The notes: a model not told the origin generated them from the sequence alone. DNA of 64,000 bases from Caballeronia udeis (GCF_001544555.2 NZ_FCOK02000010.1:1-64000); one strand, 5' to 3'. Counted from the stretch's first letter, positions 37,223 through 46,772 are shown. Numbers and translations: made by a program.

Positions 37223-37855
37223 CTAGCGGCGTGCTTCAGTGGCCATGCGAACGGCAAGGCTGGCGAGCACCGTTCCCATTAGCCAACGCTGAACGACAAG
37301 CCAAAACGGCCGCTGCCCGAGAAATGCCGCGATCGAGCCAGCCGTCATCGCGACAATCGAGTTGACGGTAACACTCAAGGTGACCTGCACGACCCCCAGT
37401 ATCAGCGATTGTCCAAACACATGGCCGTATCGCGGTTCGATGAACTGCGGCAGCAGCGAAAGATAGAGCACCGCGCTCTTTGGGTTCAACAGATTCGTGA
37501 CGAAACCCATTGCGAACAGTTTGCGTGGGCTGTCGGTAGGCAACTGGCGCACCTGGAACGGCGAGCGCCCCCCTGGCTTGACTGCCTGCCAGGCGAGCCA
37601 GAGCAAATAAAGTGCACCGCCAAAGCGCAAGGCGTCATACGCGTATGGCACGGCCAGCAGCAGGGCGGTGACGCCGAGCGCGGCGCATAACATATAGAAC
37701 GCGAAGCCGAGCGCGACCCCACTAAGCGAGATCAGACCGGCGGTGCGACCCTGACAGATCGAGCGCGAGATCAAATACACCATATTTGGCCCGGGCGTGA
37801 GCGCCATTCCGAGGCAGACGAAACCAAACGTGAGCAATCTGGCGCTTTCAGGCAT
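37223..37855 (-). CDS. LysE/RhtB-family amino acid exporter
   Basis: The 210-residue membrane protein has six predicted helices and the family start LTFGFVCLGMALTPGPNMVYLIS (split in the first helix), with TPGPN being the LysE/RhtB hallmark. NLLNPKSAVLYLSLLPQF is the second conserved block. It exports amino acids or derivatives such as homoserine. ATG 37855 is preceded by AAGGAG. It lies 183 bases from the Asp/Glu racemase gene on the same strand, which may be co-transcribed. Confidence 0.9.
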   Translation of the reverse strand: MPESARLLTFGFVCLGMALTPGPNMVYLISRSICQGRTAGLISLSGVALGFAFYMLCAALGVTALLLAVPYAYDALRFGGALYLLWLAWQAVKPGGRSPFQVRQLPTDSPRKLFAMGFVTNLLNPKSAVLYLSLLPQFIEPRYGHVFGQSLILGVVQVTLSVTVNSIVAMTAGSIAAFLGQRPFWLVVQRWLMGTVLASLAVRMATEARR

Positions 37856-38038
37856 TTCACATCTCCTTGACCATTGATCAACGCTGTTGGGTAGAGAACT
37901 CATACCCTCTGCTGGTCGGGCGTGGCGCCCCTTTTCGCCCCCGCCTGAGCAAGCAGATCGGAGCCAGGCTTTCTTCTGGTGTCGTGAATTGCCTCCGGCT
38001 CCCCCTAATTTTGTCTGCCCACGTGCGACAGCTATCGG

Positions 38039-38743
38039 CTACTCAGCGGCCAAAGCCATTTCTACAGCTGCCTGCGCATGGGCAATGGTCGTATCGATGA
38101 TCAGCACCGGACTGTCTTCGGGCTTTACGAGCATACCAAACTCAGTACAACCAAGAATTATGACCTCCGCCCCCCGCGCCACGAGATCCAGAATCGCTGC
38201 ACGGAATTTTTCGCGAGTGGAAGGCAAGAAGATACCCTTCGCGAGTTCGTCATAGAGCGCATTGTGCACATTATTCTGGTGCTCTCCCTGCGCGACCAAT
38301 ACGTCCAGCCCATATCGCTTTTTCAGGCGCCCCACAAAGTACGTCCCTGTCATGGTGTATCGACTTCCCAACAGGCCAACCGTTTTGAAGCCGCGTGCAA
38401 GCACCTCTCTTGCCGTCGGGTCGACGATATGAATGAACGGCAGATTGACCGAGCTTTCCACCCGCTCATCTGCCGTATGAACTGTATTGCACGCCAGCAG
38501 GAAAAAATCGGCGCCCGCAGCCTTTACCTTATTGCCTTCAGCGGCGAGAAGGTCCCCAACGAGATCCCATCGCCCTTCACGCTGTCGACGCTCGATCTCC
38601 TCGAAGTCGGTTTGGGCGAGCACGATTTTCGCGCAATGCAACCCGGCTCCGCCCAGACGTTGTGCGACGAGTTCATTAATTACACGGTAGTACACGATCG
38701 TGCTCGGCCACGCGACACCGCCGACAATACCTATGGTTTTCAA
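38039..38743 (-). CDS. Aspartate/glutamate racemase family protein (TTG start)
   Basis: The 234-residue protein has both catalytic cysteines of cofactor-independent Asp/Glu racemases: LACNTVH in the first half and LGCTEFGML in the second, plus IGIVGGVAWPST at the start. I begin it at TTG 38743 because GGAGAGATTGC precedes it and the conserved N-terminus (KTIGIVGG) starts there; an in-frame TTG at 38788 lacks a ribosome site. It would interconvert L- and D-forms of an acidic amino acid. It probably forms a unit with the downstream exporter gene. Confidence 0.85.
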   Translation of the reverse strand: MKTIGIVGGVAWPSTIVYYRVINELVAQRLGGAGLHCAKIVLAQTDFEEIERRQREGRWDLVGDLLAAEGNKVKAAGADFFLLACNTVHTADERVESSVNLPFIHIVDPTAREVLARGFKTVGLLGSRYTMTGTYFVGRLKKRYGLDVLVAQGEHQNNVHNALYDELAKGIFLPSTREKFRAAILDLVARGAEVIILGCTEFGMLVKPEDSPVLIIDTTIAHAQAAVEMALAAE

Positions 38744-39625
38744 GCAATCTCTCCAGAAGTTAAAGGAAAACGCGACGCCCCATGTCAAGCTTGAAAATAA
38801 ATTTCACACCAGTTGACGCACCACTCACCGAGTTCGGTATGCCCGCGACCTGAAGCTTACTTTCCCAGTCTGAAACGAGGCCTCCATACAAAAGGAAAAA
38901 TGGGGATTGGGTAAGCAGCATCGATCGGTTTCATCAACCACGCAGCTGAAACCTGGCCCGGAGCGAAAGGGAACAACGGTCCCGATTCACCGCTAGAGAA
39001 GCACCGTATTGTGGCGTAGACACGGCGAGCGGGCCGCATCCTGATGAATATGACTGAGCGCGCAGCGATGGCGAAAGCGCGCTGTTTGCTGGAATCTTCC
39101 ATGCTTATGGCAACGCTTGCGAGTAACCACGGCCACGACAGCTAGACTGCCCAGATAAATATCTGAAAATTCTAACTCCGCATCCGAAGAGGATTCAAGA
39201 AGTTACTGTTAACCTAGTCGACTTCAATCTGCGCATATATAGCCGCTGCAACCAAAATCGCAGCCCGCGGCCGCGATCTTCATATGACGAGTCGCGACGC
39301 TTCACGGTCCCGAACAATCCGTCTAGCCCCGACTCGGTTTTGATTAAACTAGCTCCTAACATAGCTAATGCCATGCTTGCTGTTCTCAATATGTCGGCCG
39401 GGTAGGATACCGATTCATACTGCGAAATCATTGGCAGCGGAAATAACGACTGGACGGAAGAATACCTGTCGCAATCATCCCGCCACCACCGCAACCGGCC
39501 AAACGATGGAGCAACTTCGCTGACGTTCGTCCTGTGCAAGTGGAGAGGCCGGCTGACGGCACCATCATGACTGTCACGATCTCGACGCCGGACTGGCGTC
39601 ATGGTTATTCCAACTGAAATATAAA
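38744..39625. other. 880-base region without a convincing gene
   Basis: Several frames are open but none is credible. A minus-strand frame at 38857-39102 encodes an 81-residue peptide ending PIFPFVWRPRFRLGK; I cannot attach it to a family and its composition is odd. The stretch 39180-39420 is relatively AT-rich. The left end holds the promoter of the racemase gene and the right end follows the end of a LysR gene. Confidence 0.4.
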
Positions 39626-40573
39626 TCAGACGCTATTTTCCTGCCGAACGGACTCGTCCTTGCCGGAAAGCGACCAGTCGTCCTGAAGCTGACCAAGGAA
39701 CCCACGTGCACTTGGCGTAAGCCCCCTGTCTCTGAGCAAAACAACCCCGACGGTCCGGTTGACAGCAGGCTTGGTCAACGGCCGGGAAATCAGTCCTGCG
39801 CTCAAAGCGGATGGCACCGCTCCCCCAGGCACAATCGCAAGGCCAACGCGTGCATGAACGCACTGCATCACAGTTGCGAACTGGTTGACCGTAACCGCAT
39901 GCTGAAGAATCAGGCCTGCTGCCGATGCAAGCCCGTCCAGAAAACGCCTTGTCTGTGCCTCTTTCGGCAATGAAACCATGGCATACCTCGACACCTCGTC
40001 AAGCGTAATCCCGGCCTTGCTCGAAAGTGGATGACCTTTGGGCATCACGACATGGAACGCTTCAGTTGCAAGCGTGATAGAGGAAAACTCAATAGGAACC
40101 TCGTCGACGTACGTCACACCAAGGTCAGCGACACCACTACGTACATCATCAAGTACAGTCCCATGCACACCCTCGCGTATTTGAATTTCGATGCGGGTAC
40201 GCGATTCACGGTATCGGGCAACAATCCTGGGTAACTGCGTATACGCGACGGACATCACTGCGGACACGATGACCTGCCCCCGTTGTTCGTCGGATATCTC
40301 GCGCATGCTCTCGAATGAAATGCGTAGATCCGCGAGGATGCGGTTCGCGAGCGCAATAAACTCCTGACCCGCCGGCGTGATTTCAAGCCGCCGCGTAGTC
40401 CGTCGAAAAACTTCAAGTCCAATTGCCTGTTCGACGCGTTGAACGGTGCGTGTAAGCGCGGGCTGAGAAATGTTGAGCGTCAGGGAGGCAGCCATGAAAC
40501 TGCCGTGTTCAGCGATAGTGCATACGGCAAGCAACTCGCGCGAACTCAGATCGGGAATGGCACTTTTGTTCAT
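39626..40573 (-). CDS. LysR-type transcriptional regulator
   Basis: A 315-residue LysR. ATG 40573 follows GAGGGATATCAC; the in-frame codon at 40621 adds only a non-conserved leader. HTH: SSRELLAVCTIAEHGSFMAASLTL. Effector domain from about residue 95. It lies downstream of an MFS gene on the same strand across a gap that holds an etfB scrap, and its target is probably that MFS gene. Confidence 0.88.
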   Translation of the reverse strand: MNKSAIPDLSSRELLAVCTIAEHGSFMAASLTLNISQPALTRTVQRVEQAIGLEVFRRTTRRLEITPAGQEFIALANRILADLRISFESMREISDEQRGQVIVSAVMSVAYTQLPRIVARYRESRTRIEIQIREGVHGTVLDDVRSGVADLGVTYVDEVPIEFSSITLATEAFHVVMPKGHPLSSKAGITLDEVSRYAMVSLPKEAQTRRFLDGLASAAGLILQHAVTVNQFATVMQCVHARVGLAIVPGGAVPSALSAGLISRPLTKPAVNRTVGVVLLRDRGLTPSARGFLGQLQDDWSLSGKDESVRQENSV

Positions 40574-40719
40574 GTGATATCCCTCGAAGGCGTGCGTGAC
40601 TATTTTATGCGCATTCCGCAACTAAGTCCTCAAATAAACCAATCCTGACATTAGATGAATACGACTCGACTATCGGTGGGACCGAAACGCAGCCCCCTAC
40701 ATTCACTAGAGCGCTACCT

Positions 40720-40796
40720 ATGAAATCCTGGTGCCGGCCAAGGGAGTGATCGATTACAACGTGAAGGTCCGGTCTGGACTGGAGAGCGAAATTTGA
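40720..40796 (+). pseudogene. Short remnant of etfB (electron transfer flavoprotein beta subunit) 5' end
   Basis: ATG AAA at 40720 is followed, one base out of frame, by ILVPAKGVIDYNVKVR, matching the highly conserved start of EtfB (consensus MKILVPVKRVVDYNVKVR). Restoring one A gives the expected MKILVP. After KVR the similarity ends and a TGA appears at 40794. Only about 26 codons remain. No etfA or other etf sequence is nearby, so this is a transposition or deletion scar. The identification rests on recalled family sequence. Confidence 0.6.
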
Positions 40797-40803
40797 CGCT
40801 CGC

Positions 40804-40832
40804 TGCCCGGGCCTTCGTGTTCCGCCCGGGCA
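40804..40832. terminator. Hairpin with 9-base arms after the etfB remnant
   Basis: TGCCCGGGC-cttcgtgttcc-GCCCGGGCA forms 9-base perfect arms with an 11-base loop. It lies 105 bases downstream of the MFS gene stop and could stop transcription between that gene and the LysR gene. There is no U-run, so rho-independent function is uncertain. Confidence 0.4.
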
Positions 40833-40936
40833 ACTGAGTGCTAACCGTTGAGGCACGCAGCGCAATGTCGTATTGCGCGCGAGCCAACAATCGGGGACCT
40901 GCCGGTCGTAGCACGGCACAGCATGCCCGTGCGTGT

Positions 40937-42202
40937 TTAAACCAAACGATGCGCATTCGGACTGAGCTCCGGATCGTCCGGGTTCGTGTCCAGAGGCTCT
41001 ATTGCAATAGACTTTCCTCGCCGTTCGCGTGTAAACGTGATCATGATAGGTATCACCACCGCCACTACTCCCACAACGCAGGCCATGCTCATCGCCAAGC
41101 TCCAATCGCTGCGTTGAGCCAGGGATAGTTGCAGTGTCGCATTGCTTGCAGCCAGCAAATTGCCCAATTGATAAACCAGGCCCGGAAACGTTGCGCGGAC
41201 ATGAGCCGGTGATATCTCGTTCAGATGGGCAGGCATCACTCCCCAGGCACCCTGAACAGAAATCTGCATCAAGAAGGCACCGATCGCGAGCACGACAGCA
41301 GTCGAACCGAACGCCCACAGCGGAATAACCGGAAGCGCAATCAAGGATGCAACGACGATCGCCTTGCGGCGCCCAAGCCGCTCTGAAATTGTGCCGAAGA
41401 GAAGCCCACCTATGATTGCTCCCACGTTATAAACAATCGCGATCACACTCACAGTTTTATGACTGAAATGCTTCTCCGTTTGCAAGAACGTTGGATAAAG
41501 ATCCTGGGTACCGTGCGCAAAGAAGTTGAAAGCCGTCATCAATATGACGAAGTACAACGTCAGCTTCCAGTTCTGCAATAACCAACCCCACAGGCTTTCC
41601 CTCTTCACCGTTGCATTCCTCTCCCACGTCGGAGATTCGGGTACGTTTCTACGGATAAAGAAGACAAGGATCGCAGGAATCGCAGTGACAGCAAACATGC
41701 CTCGCCAACCGAGTACTTCGTAGGCCAGCCCATAAACGAGCGCAGCGAAAAGATAGCCAGTGGGATATCCGGACTGGAGCACTCCTGACATGAACCCACG
41801 CGAACGTGCCGGAATAGACTCCATTGTCAGAGCGGAGCCAACCCCCCATTCTCCACCCATGGCGATACCAAACAAGGCACTGATAATGAAGAACGACGTC
41901 AGGTTTGGTGAAAATGCTGTTAGCAAGCCGAACAAAGAAAAGCAGACGACATTCAACATTAATATCGGCCTACGACCGAATCTGTCTGCCAGTCTACCGA
42001 AAATCAATGCTCCAAGCGGGCGCATGGCAAGCGTGCAAGTCAGCGCAAATGCAACGCTTTTAATGTCTGAATGGAATGCCGCAGCAATGTCCTTCAAAAC
42101 AAACACCATTACAAAAAAATCGAAAGCGTCCAGCGTCCACCCCAGGTAGCTCGCTATGGCAACATTCTTCTGCTGTCTCGTCCACATCATTGTCTCCATC
42201 AT
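40937..42202 (-). CDS. MFS transporter, sialate/lactate:H+ symporter-like
   Basis: The 421-residue protein has twelve membrane segments. The start of helix 1, YLGWTLDAFDFFVMVFVL, and GxLxDRxGRRP loop FGRLADRFGRRPILM are typical of the NanT/JEN/SHS carboxylate symporter group. NVPESPTWER after helix 6 also fits. Start may be ATG 42202 or, with better-placed GGAG, ATG 42187. The probable substrate is an organic acid. Its likely regulator is the LysR downstream on the same strand. Confidence 0.87.
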   Translation of the reverse strand: MMETMMWTRQQKNVAIASYLGWTLDAFDFFVMVFVLKDIAAAFHSDIKSVAFALTCTLAMRPLGALIFGRLADRFGRRPILMLNVVCFSLFGLLTAFSPNLTSFFIISALFGIAMGGEWGVGSALTMESIPARSRGFMSGVLQSGYPTGYLFAALVYGLAYEVLGWRGMFAVTAIPAILVFFIRRNVPESPTWERNATVKRESLWGWLLQNWKLTLYFVILMTAFNFFAHGTQDLYPTFLQTEKHFSHKTVSVIAIVYNVGAIIGGLLFGTISERLGRRKAIVVASLIALPVIPLWAFGSTAVVLAIGAFLMQISVQGAWGVMPAHLNEISPAHVRATFPGLVYQLGNLLAASNATLQLSLAQRSDWSLAMSMACVVGVVAVVIPIMITFTRERRGKSIAIEPLDTNPDDPELSPNAHRLV

Positions 42203-43080
42203 ATTGTCCAGGCACTGCTGTTATGCCCCGGTCCGCGAACCCGCCGGGGTTGGCCTTATATGTCCGCGCAACCGTATCGCACAGGGTCATACCTTTCTCC
42301 CTGCCCGCCAGCGCAACGTTCGCCTTGACAGGCTATTGCCCAGACTAGCGTTCGCCAGCACCAATGCCAATCGCAATTTGTTTCTGGTTATAGTTGCGAT
42401 AAACACATATATATCGGCAACTTTGGTGGCCCGAGTGCAGGGTTTCTATCGCAACTGCCCGACCGAACCGTATACACGGATGCGCTTCAGGCTGAGCGAA
42501 GCGTCACCGGCACCTGAACCGGCAAGCGGGCCGATTACTTGAGCAGCGGTGCGTCGACGCGATGGCAATGTTTCGGCGTGCTGGTGAGAAAGAGGCTTCT
42601 CCTGCCATGATCTGCGAAGCCGTACGCCGCGCCCAGCGAGGAGATCATGAGTGTCTGTCCAACGAAATGAGCATCTCACCGCGACAGATCCCGCCAATGA
42701 TGATCAGGATGACGTATTTACACTGTCCGGGGCGAAGATGCCAGAGACGGATGCGCTCGCACATTGCACGTTTGGCCTTAGGCCGCGTCCACCGGAACTG
42801 ATGCGCCAGCGCGTAGGGTATGAGCTGGCGGGGGAATCGCAAACCTGGCCACGACGCAGCAACTCGATGCGCAGCATGCGTGAGGAGAATGTGAGCAAAG
42901 GCATATCGAGGTGACGCGCCCGCCGCTACAACATGTTCTCTTCAGGCAAGTGCTCCGTGTTTTCTCTCGACCATAAAGTATTCATACCTCATGCGAAATT
43001 ATCTGGCGCAATAGATTGATCTTGTAATAAATATCGACACCCGCCTAAGCTCTCTCCATAAACTTGACAAGGAGTGAGAG
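42203..43080. other. 880-base region without a recognised gene
   Basis: The left part must carry the promoter of the MFS gene (AT-rich TATATATCGG at about 42407-42416). The middle (42440-42920) has coding-like GC composition but frames on both strands are short and unrecognised, so it may be decayed coding DNA. The last 100 bases before 43081 are AT-rich and should include the promoter of the redox cluster; AAGGAGTGAGAG just before the ATG is a strong ribosome site. Confidence 0.4.
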
Positions 43081-44208
43081 ATGGATGCGGTGCTGCAATC
43101 GAGCAAGACGAGGGAGTCTGCGATGGCCACGGTTCCGGCCGATGTGGATCTGGTTGAATACTATTACGAGAGGGGATTCAGCGACGGGCTGCCGGTAGTT
43201 CCGCCAACGCAGGAGAAGGTCGATGAGATCGTGGCCCGCCTGGGCGGCGATGCGTCGTTCGTGGAAGCGCGCATTGCGCCGCGCTGGGGTGACCTGACCC
43301 GTGAGGTTCTCGCGATCAACATGGTCATGGCGGGCTGCAAACCGGAATACACGCCGGTGGTGCTGGCTGCGGTCAAGGCGCTCACCGATCAGGCATTCAA
43401 CCTGAATGGCGTGCAGGCTACGACCCACGTAGCCTCGCCGCTGCTGATCGTCAACGGCCCGATCGCCCGCGAGATCGGGATGAACGGCGGCGTGAACGCG
43501 TTCGGCTCGGGCAACCGCGCGAACGCCACCATTGGCCGCGCGCTGCGTCTGATCATGCTCAACGTGGGCGGCGGCTGGCCTGGCGATCTGGACAAGAGCA
43601 CGCTGGGCCACCCGGGCAAATACACGTACTGCGTGACCGAGAACGAAGCCCAGAGCCCGCTTGCTCCGTACCACGTCGAGCACGGCTACAAGCCGGAAGA
43701 CTCGACGGTGTTCGTGATGGCCGCCGAGGCGCCGCACAGCGTCACCAACCACATCTCCAACGATCCCGAGGGCATCCTCGACACGATGTGCTCGGCAATG
43801 AGCACGATCGCTTCAAACAGCGCAGTGCTCGGCGGCCATGTCGCCGTGGTGCTCGGCCTGGAACATGCGCAGACGATCGGCAAGCACGGATGGTCACGCG
43901 CCGATGTGCGCAACTACCTGTTCCAGAATCATGGCAACCGCTTCATCGATCTGGCGTACGGCCACCGCTACGGCAAGGTCTACAACCGCAATCTGCCCAG
44001 GTACTACAAGCGCGAGGACAACACGCGCATCCCCATCATTCACAGTCCGGAGAACATCCACCTGTTCGTGATGGGTGGCGAGGCCGGCCGTTTCTCGGTG
44101 CTGATCCCCGGCTGGGGTCACATGAGCTCGCCCGTACTGCGTGCAGTCGAAGGCAGCGGCGCGGGAGACAACGGCGCTGAATGCGTGGGCGGCGCCTGCG
44201 CACTGTAA
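43081..44208 (+). CDS. Conserved protein of unknown function, partner of the UGSC-family protein
   Basis: The 375-residue protein is not one I can assign to a named enzyme family. It has no signal peptide or membrane segments. Conserved-looking blocks are YYYERGFSDGLPVVPPT near residue 30, GGVNAFGSGNRANATIGRALRL near 140, and HGWSRADVRNYLF near 285. It contains few cysteines: one mid-protein and a C-terminal pair in AECVGGACAL, spaced CxxxxC, that could serve as a mobile redox or metal-binding tail. A strong AAGGAG site precedes ATG 43081. The next gene starts 37 bases later, and the UGSC protein and thioredoxin follow, so a thiol redox role is likely by context only. Confidence 0.8.
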   Translation: MDAVLQSSKTRESAMATVPADVDLVEYYYERGFSDGLPVVPPTQEKVDEIVARLGGDASFVEARIAPRWGDLTREVLAINMVMAGCKPEYTPVVLAAVKALTDQAFNLNGVQATTHVASPLLIVNGPIAREIGMNGGVNAFGSGNRANATIGRALRLIMLNVGGGWPGDLDKSTLGHPGKYTYCVTENEAQSPLAPYHVEHGYKPEDSTVFVMAAEAPHSVTNHISNDPEGILDTMCSAMSTIASNSAVLGGHVAVVLGLEHAQTIGKHGWSRADVRNYLFQNHGNRFIDLAYGHRYGKVYNRNLPRYYKREDNTRIPIIHSPENIHLFVMGGEAGRFSVLIPGWGHMSSPVLRAVEGSGAGDNGAECVGGACAL

Positions 44209-44245
44209 CGATGACGGCAGCCCAGCTGCATTCCAGGAGAAAGAC

Positions 44246-44821
44246 ATGTTGACGAAAACCAATACTGTGACTGTGTATGACCCGCGGGGAAGCATCCGCT
44301 TTGAGAACGTAGCGACCGCGCCGCGCAAGCAGAAGCTGGCCGGGCTGCGCCTGGGCATTCTGGACAATTCGAAGTGGAACGCCAACAAGCTGCTGCGCGG
44401 CGCGGCTGCCGCGCTCGCCGAGGACGTCGCGTTCGCCGCGGTGAACTATTACGTCAAACACAGCTTCTCGAAGGACGCCACGCCGGAGCTGATCGAAAAG
44501 ATCGCTGCAGAGAACGACGTGGTGCTGACCGCGATCGGTGACTGCGGCTCGTGCTGCTCGGCCTGTATCCGTGACGCGATTGCGCTGGAGAAGCTTGGCG
44601 TGCCGAGCGCTGCGATCATCACGACCGAGTTCGCGCGCGAGACCGAACTGACGCGTCAAGCCGTCGGCATGAAGGCACTCGAGCCGGTCGTCATCATGCA
44701 TCCGGTGAGCTCGATCACCCAGGAGGAAGTCGCCCAGCGTGTCCAACAGATCCGGCAACAGGCCCAGCAAGTCTGGCTCGGTACACAACCGCCTCTCACC
44801 ACCAAGGTCGAACTGCAATGA
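44246..44821 (+). CDS. UGSC-family (seleno)protein, cysteine form
   Basis: The 191-residue protein carries the motif CGSC at 100-103, directly followed by CSAC (104-107). The family takes its name from homologues with selenocysteine at the first position (UGSC); here the codon is TGC, so no selenocysteine is involved. LGILDNSKWNANKLL near residue 36 and the LTAIGDCGSC strand-loop suggest a Rossmann-like redox fold. ATG 44246 follows AGGAGAAAGAC. It ends in an ATGA overlap with a thioredoxin gene, a strong hint that thioredoxin is its reductant. Substrate is unknown. Confidence 0.82.
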   Translation: MLTKTNTVTVYDPRGSIRFENVATAPRKQKLAGLRLGILDNSKWNANKLLRGAAAALAEDVAFAAVNYYVKHSFSKDATPELIEKIAAENDVVLTAIGDCGSCCSACIRDAIALEKLGVPSAAIITTEFARETELTRQAVGMKALEPVVIMHPVSSITQEEVAQRVQQIRQQAQQVWLGTQPPLTTKVELQ

Positions 44822-45156
44822 TCAGCACTACATCAGAAAGCAGGTTCTCCCCGCCTGATCTGGAGGCGCTTGTCGCTCACAGCGATATTCCGGTGCTCAT
44901 CGACTGCTTCACACCCGGATGCGGTCCATGCGCCGCGCTAAGCCCTGTGCTGGACGAGCTTGTAAACAGTACACAAGGTCAGTTGGCTATCGAGAAAATC
45001 GACGTTGCAACGTACCCGGAGATTGCACACCGTTTCGGCGTGCGCGGCGTGCCCACGCTGCTGCTTTTCAAGGGCGGCCAATTGCACGCGTCACGTACCG
45101 GTGCAGCGTCGCGTACGCAGTTGCTTACCTGGCTTTCCGCCCAACAGGCCGTTTGA
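44818..45156 (+). CDS. Thioredoxin
   Basis: The 112-residue protein has the thioredoxin active site as PGCGPC (Cys35, Cys38) within [16 protein letters not shown], the cis-proline in [11 protein letters not shown], and normal length. An extra Cys30 just before the active site and the F-T-P in place of W-A-P/E-W before CGPC are unusual. It overlaps the UGSC gene by four bases (ATGA). With the thioredoxin reductase at 46824 it forms a dedicated reducing chain. Confidence 0.92.
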   Translation: MISTTSESRFSPPDLEALVAHSDIPVLIDCFTPGCGPCAALSPVLDELVNSTQGQLAIEKIDVATYPEIAHRFGVRGVPTLLLFKGGQLHASRTGAASRTQLLTWLSAQQAV

Positions 45157-45166
45157 ACGGCGACTA

Positions 45167-45532
45167 CATTATTTCATTGACCGGAAGCAGTTCGGCAAGC
45201 CCCTGGCCGCCAATCAGTTGATCCAGAAGAAGCTCGCGGACATGCAGACTGAGATTGCATTGGGACTGCAGCCGTGCCTTCGGCTGGGTCGCATGAAAGA
45301 CGAAGGAATCGCCTCGGTGGAAGTCACCTCTCTACTAAAGCGCAATTCCTGCGGAAAAGCTCTGGATATTGCGCGACTCGCGCGAGACATGCTCGGCGGG
45401 AATGGGATCAGTGACGAATTCGGCGTGGCTCGCCACCTCGTCAATCTTGAAGTCGTCAACACCTACGAAGGTACGCACGACATTCATGCGTTGATTCCCG
45501 GCCGCGCGATCACCGGCATCACGGCATTCTGA
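45167..45532 (+). pseudogene. gcdH: Truncated glutaryl-CoA dehydrogenase (C-terminal third)
   Basis: The frame encodes the last 121 residues of Gcd[22 protein letters not shown], then [40 protein letters not shown] and [12 protein letters not shown], which includes the catalytic glutamate region of the acyl-CoA dehydrogenase family. The FAD/substrate-binding N-terminal two-thirds is absent; upstream the same frame runs into the thioredoxin gene with no homology. Without the N-terminal domain it cannot be active. It is followed 13 bases later by a CoA transferase gene, the usual neighbour of gcdH in this group. Confidence 0.85.
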
Positions 45533-45545
45533 CAGGAGACTCTCA

Positions 45546-46772
45546 ATGGGCGCACTGTCGCATCTGCGCATACTCGATCTTTCCCGTGTACTGGCCGGCC
45601 CTTGGGCCAGCCAGATACTCGCGGACCTGGGTGCCGAAGTTATCAAGGTCGAACATCCTGACCGTGGCGACGATACACGCGCCTGGGGTCCGCCCTGGGC
45701 CAGCACGGACCGGTGGACCGATGAACGTCAGTCAGCATATTTCGCTGGTGCCAACCGTAACAAGCAGTCCGTCGCGGTTGATATCGCACACCCGCAGGGC
45801 CAGGAGATCGTGAAAGCACTGGCATCGGGTTGCGATATTGTCATCGAAAACTTCAAGGTTGGTGGCCTCCGTCAGTATGGGCTCGATTACGAGTCGTTAA
45901 AGGTAACCAATCCCGCCATCATTTATTGCTCGATTACGGGATTCGGTCAGACAGGCCCCTACGCACATCGTCCCGGCTACGACTTCCTGATCCAGGGCAT
46001 GGGCGGATTGATGAGCGTAACCGGTCACCCTGACGGGGAACCTGGTGACGGCCCATTGAAGGTCGGCGTCGCCCTGACCGACATCCTGACCGGTTTGTAT
46101 GCCACCGTAGGTATCATGGCCGCGCTTGCTCATCGCGACAAGACGGGCGAAGGCCAGCAGATTGACGCGTCGCTCCTTGATGTCCAGGTGGCGTGCCTGG
46201 CCAATCAGGCAATGAACTACCTCGCCAGTGGGCAACAACCGCCGAGGCTGGGAAACGCCCATCCGAACATCGTGCCGTATCAGGACTTCCGGACAACTGA
46301 TGGTCATATCATCATAACCATCGGCAACGAAGCCCAATTCGCCCGGTTCTGTGAGGGACTCGGCCGGCCAGAGTGGTCGACGGACAATCGCTTTGCCACC
46401 AATAGCGCGCGCCTTGCCCATCGTCATGAACTGATTTCCCTGATACAGAGTGTCATCGCTACGCGTACAACATCCGAGTGGCTGGATACCCTGGAGACAC
46501 GCTCGGTACCTTGCGGTCCCATCAATGACCTTGCGGCAGTTTTCGCCGACCCGCACGTGCAATATCGAGGCATGAAGGTCGACTTTCCAGATGGCGACAC
46601 TTCGGGTGTTTCAGTGATAGCAAGCCCGCTGCGCCTTTCAGCTTCACCGGTGGAGTATCGCAGTGCGCCTCCGCGTCTGGGAGGTGAGACCAGGGGCGTA
46701 CTCCAGCGCCTGCTGGGCTTCGGCGAGGAACAGATCAACAACCTCATCCGTGATGGCATCGTCCGCGCGTAG
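45546..46772 (+). CDS. CaiB/BaiF-family (class III) CoA transferase, probably glutarate CoA transferase
   Basis: The 408-residue enzyme starts RILDLSRVLAGPWASQILADLG, characteristic of the CaiB/BaiF family, and contains the conserved aspartate in VGVALTDILTGLYAT (Asp179) where the CoA thioester is formed. IIYCSITGFGQTGPYAHRPGYD is also diagnostic. The gene order gcdH then CaiB-type transferase matches succinyl-CoA:glutarate CoA transferase loci in Burkholderiales. With gcdH truncated here, its product glutaryl-CoA would need another dehydrogenase. CAGGAGAC precedes the ATG. Confidence 0.88.
   Translation: MGALSHLRILDLSRVLAGPWASQILADLGAEVIKVEHPDRGDDTRAWGPPWASTDRWTDERQSAYFAGANRNKQSVAVDIAHPQGQEIVKALASGCDIVIENFKVGGLRQYGLDYESLKVTNPAIIYCSITGFGQTGPYAHRPGYDFLIQGMGGLMSVTGHPDGEPGDGPLKVGVALTDILTGLYATVGIMAALAHRDKTGEGQQIDASLLDVQVACLANQAMNYLASGQQPPRLGNAHPNIVPYQDFRTTDGHIIITIGNEAQFARFCEGLGRPEWSTDNRFATNSARLAHRHELISLIQSVIATRTTSEWLDTLETRSVPCGPINDLAAVFADPHVQYRGMKVDFPDGDTSGVSVIASPLRLSASPVEYRSAPPRLGGETRGVLQRLLGFGEEQINNLIRDGIVRA

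Noticed and set aside
38857..39102. An 81-codon minus-strand frame in the 38.7-39.6 kb gap
   Set aside because: No ribosome site, odd composition and no family recognised; kept only as a comment on the gap.
42446..42904. Coding-like frames on both strands between the MFS gene and the redox cluster
   Set aside because: All are short, overlap one another and give no recognisable motif; possibly decayed DNA but not supportable as a gene.
44546..44570. Possible selenocysteine insertion at the UGSC motif
   Set aside because: The first position is a TGC cysteine codon, there is no in-frame TGA in the gene and no hairpin of SECIS type is apparent just downstream.
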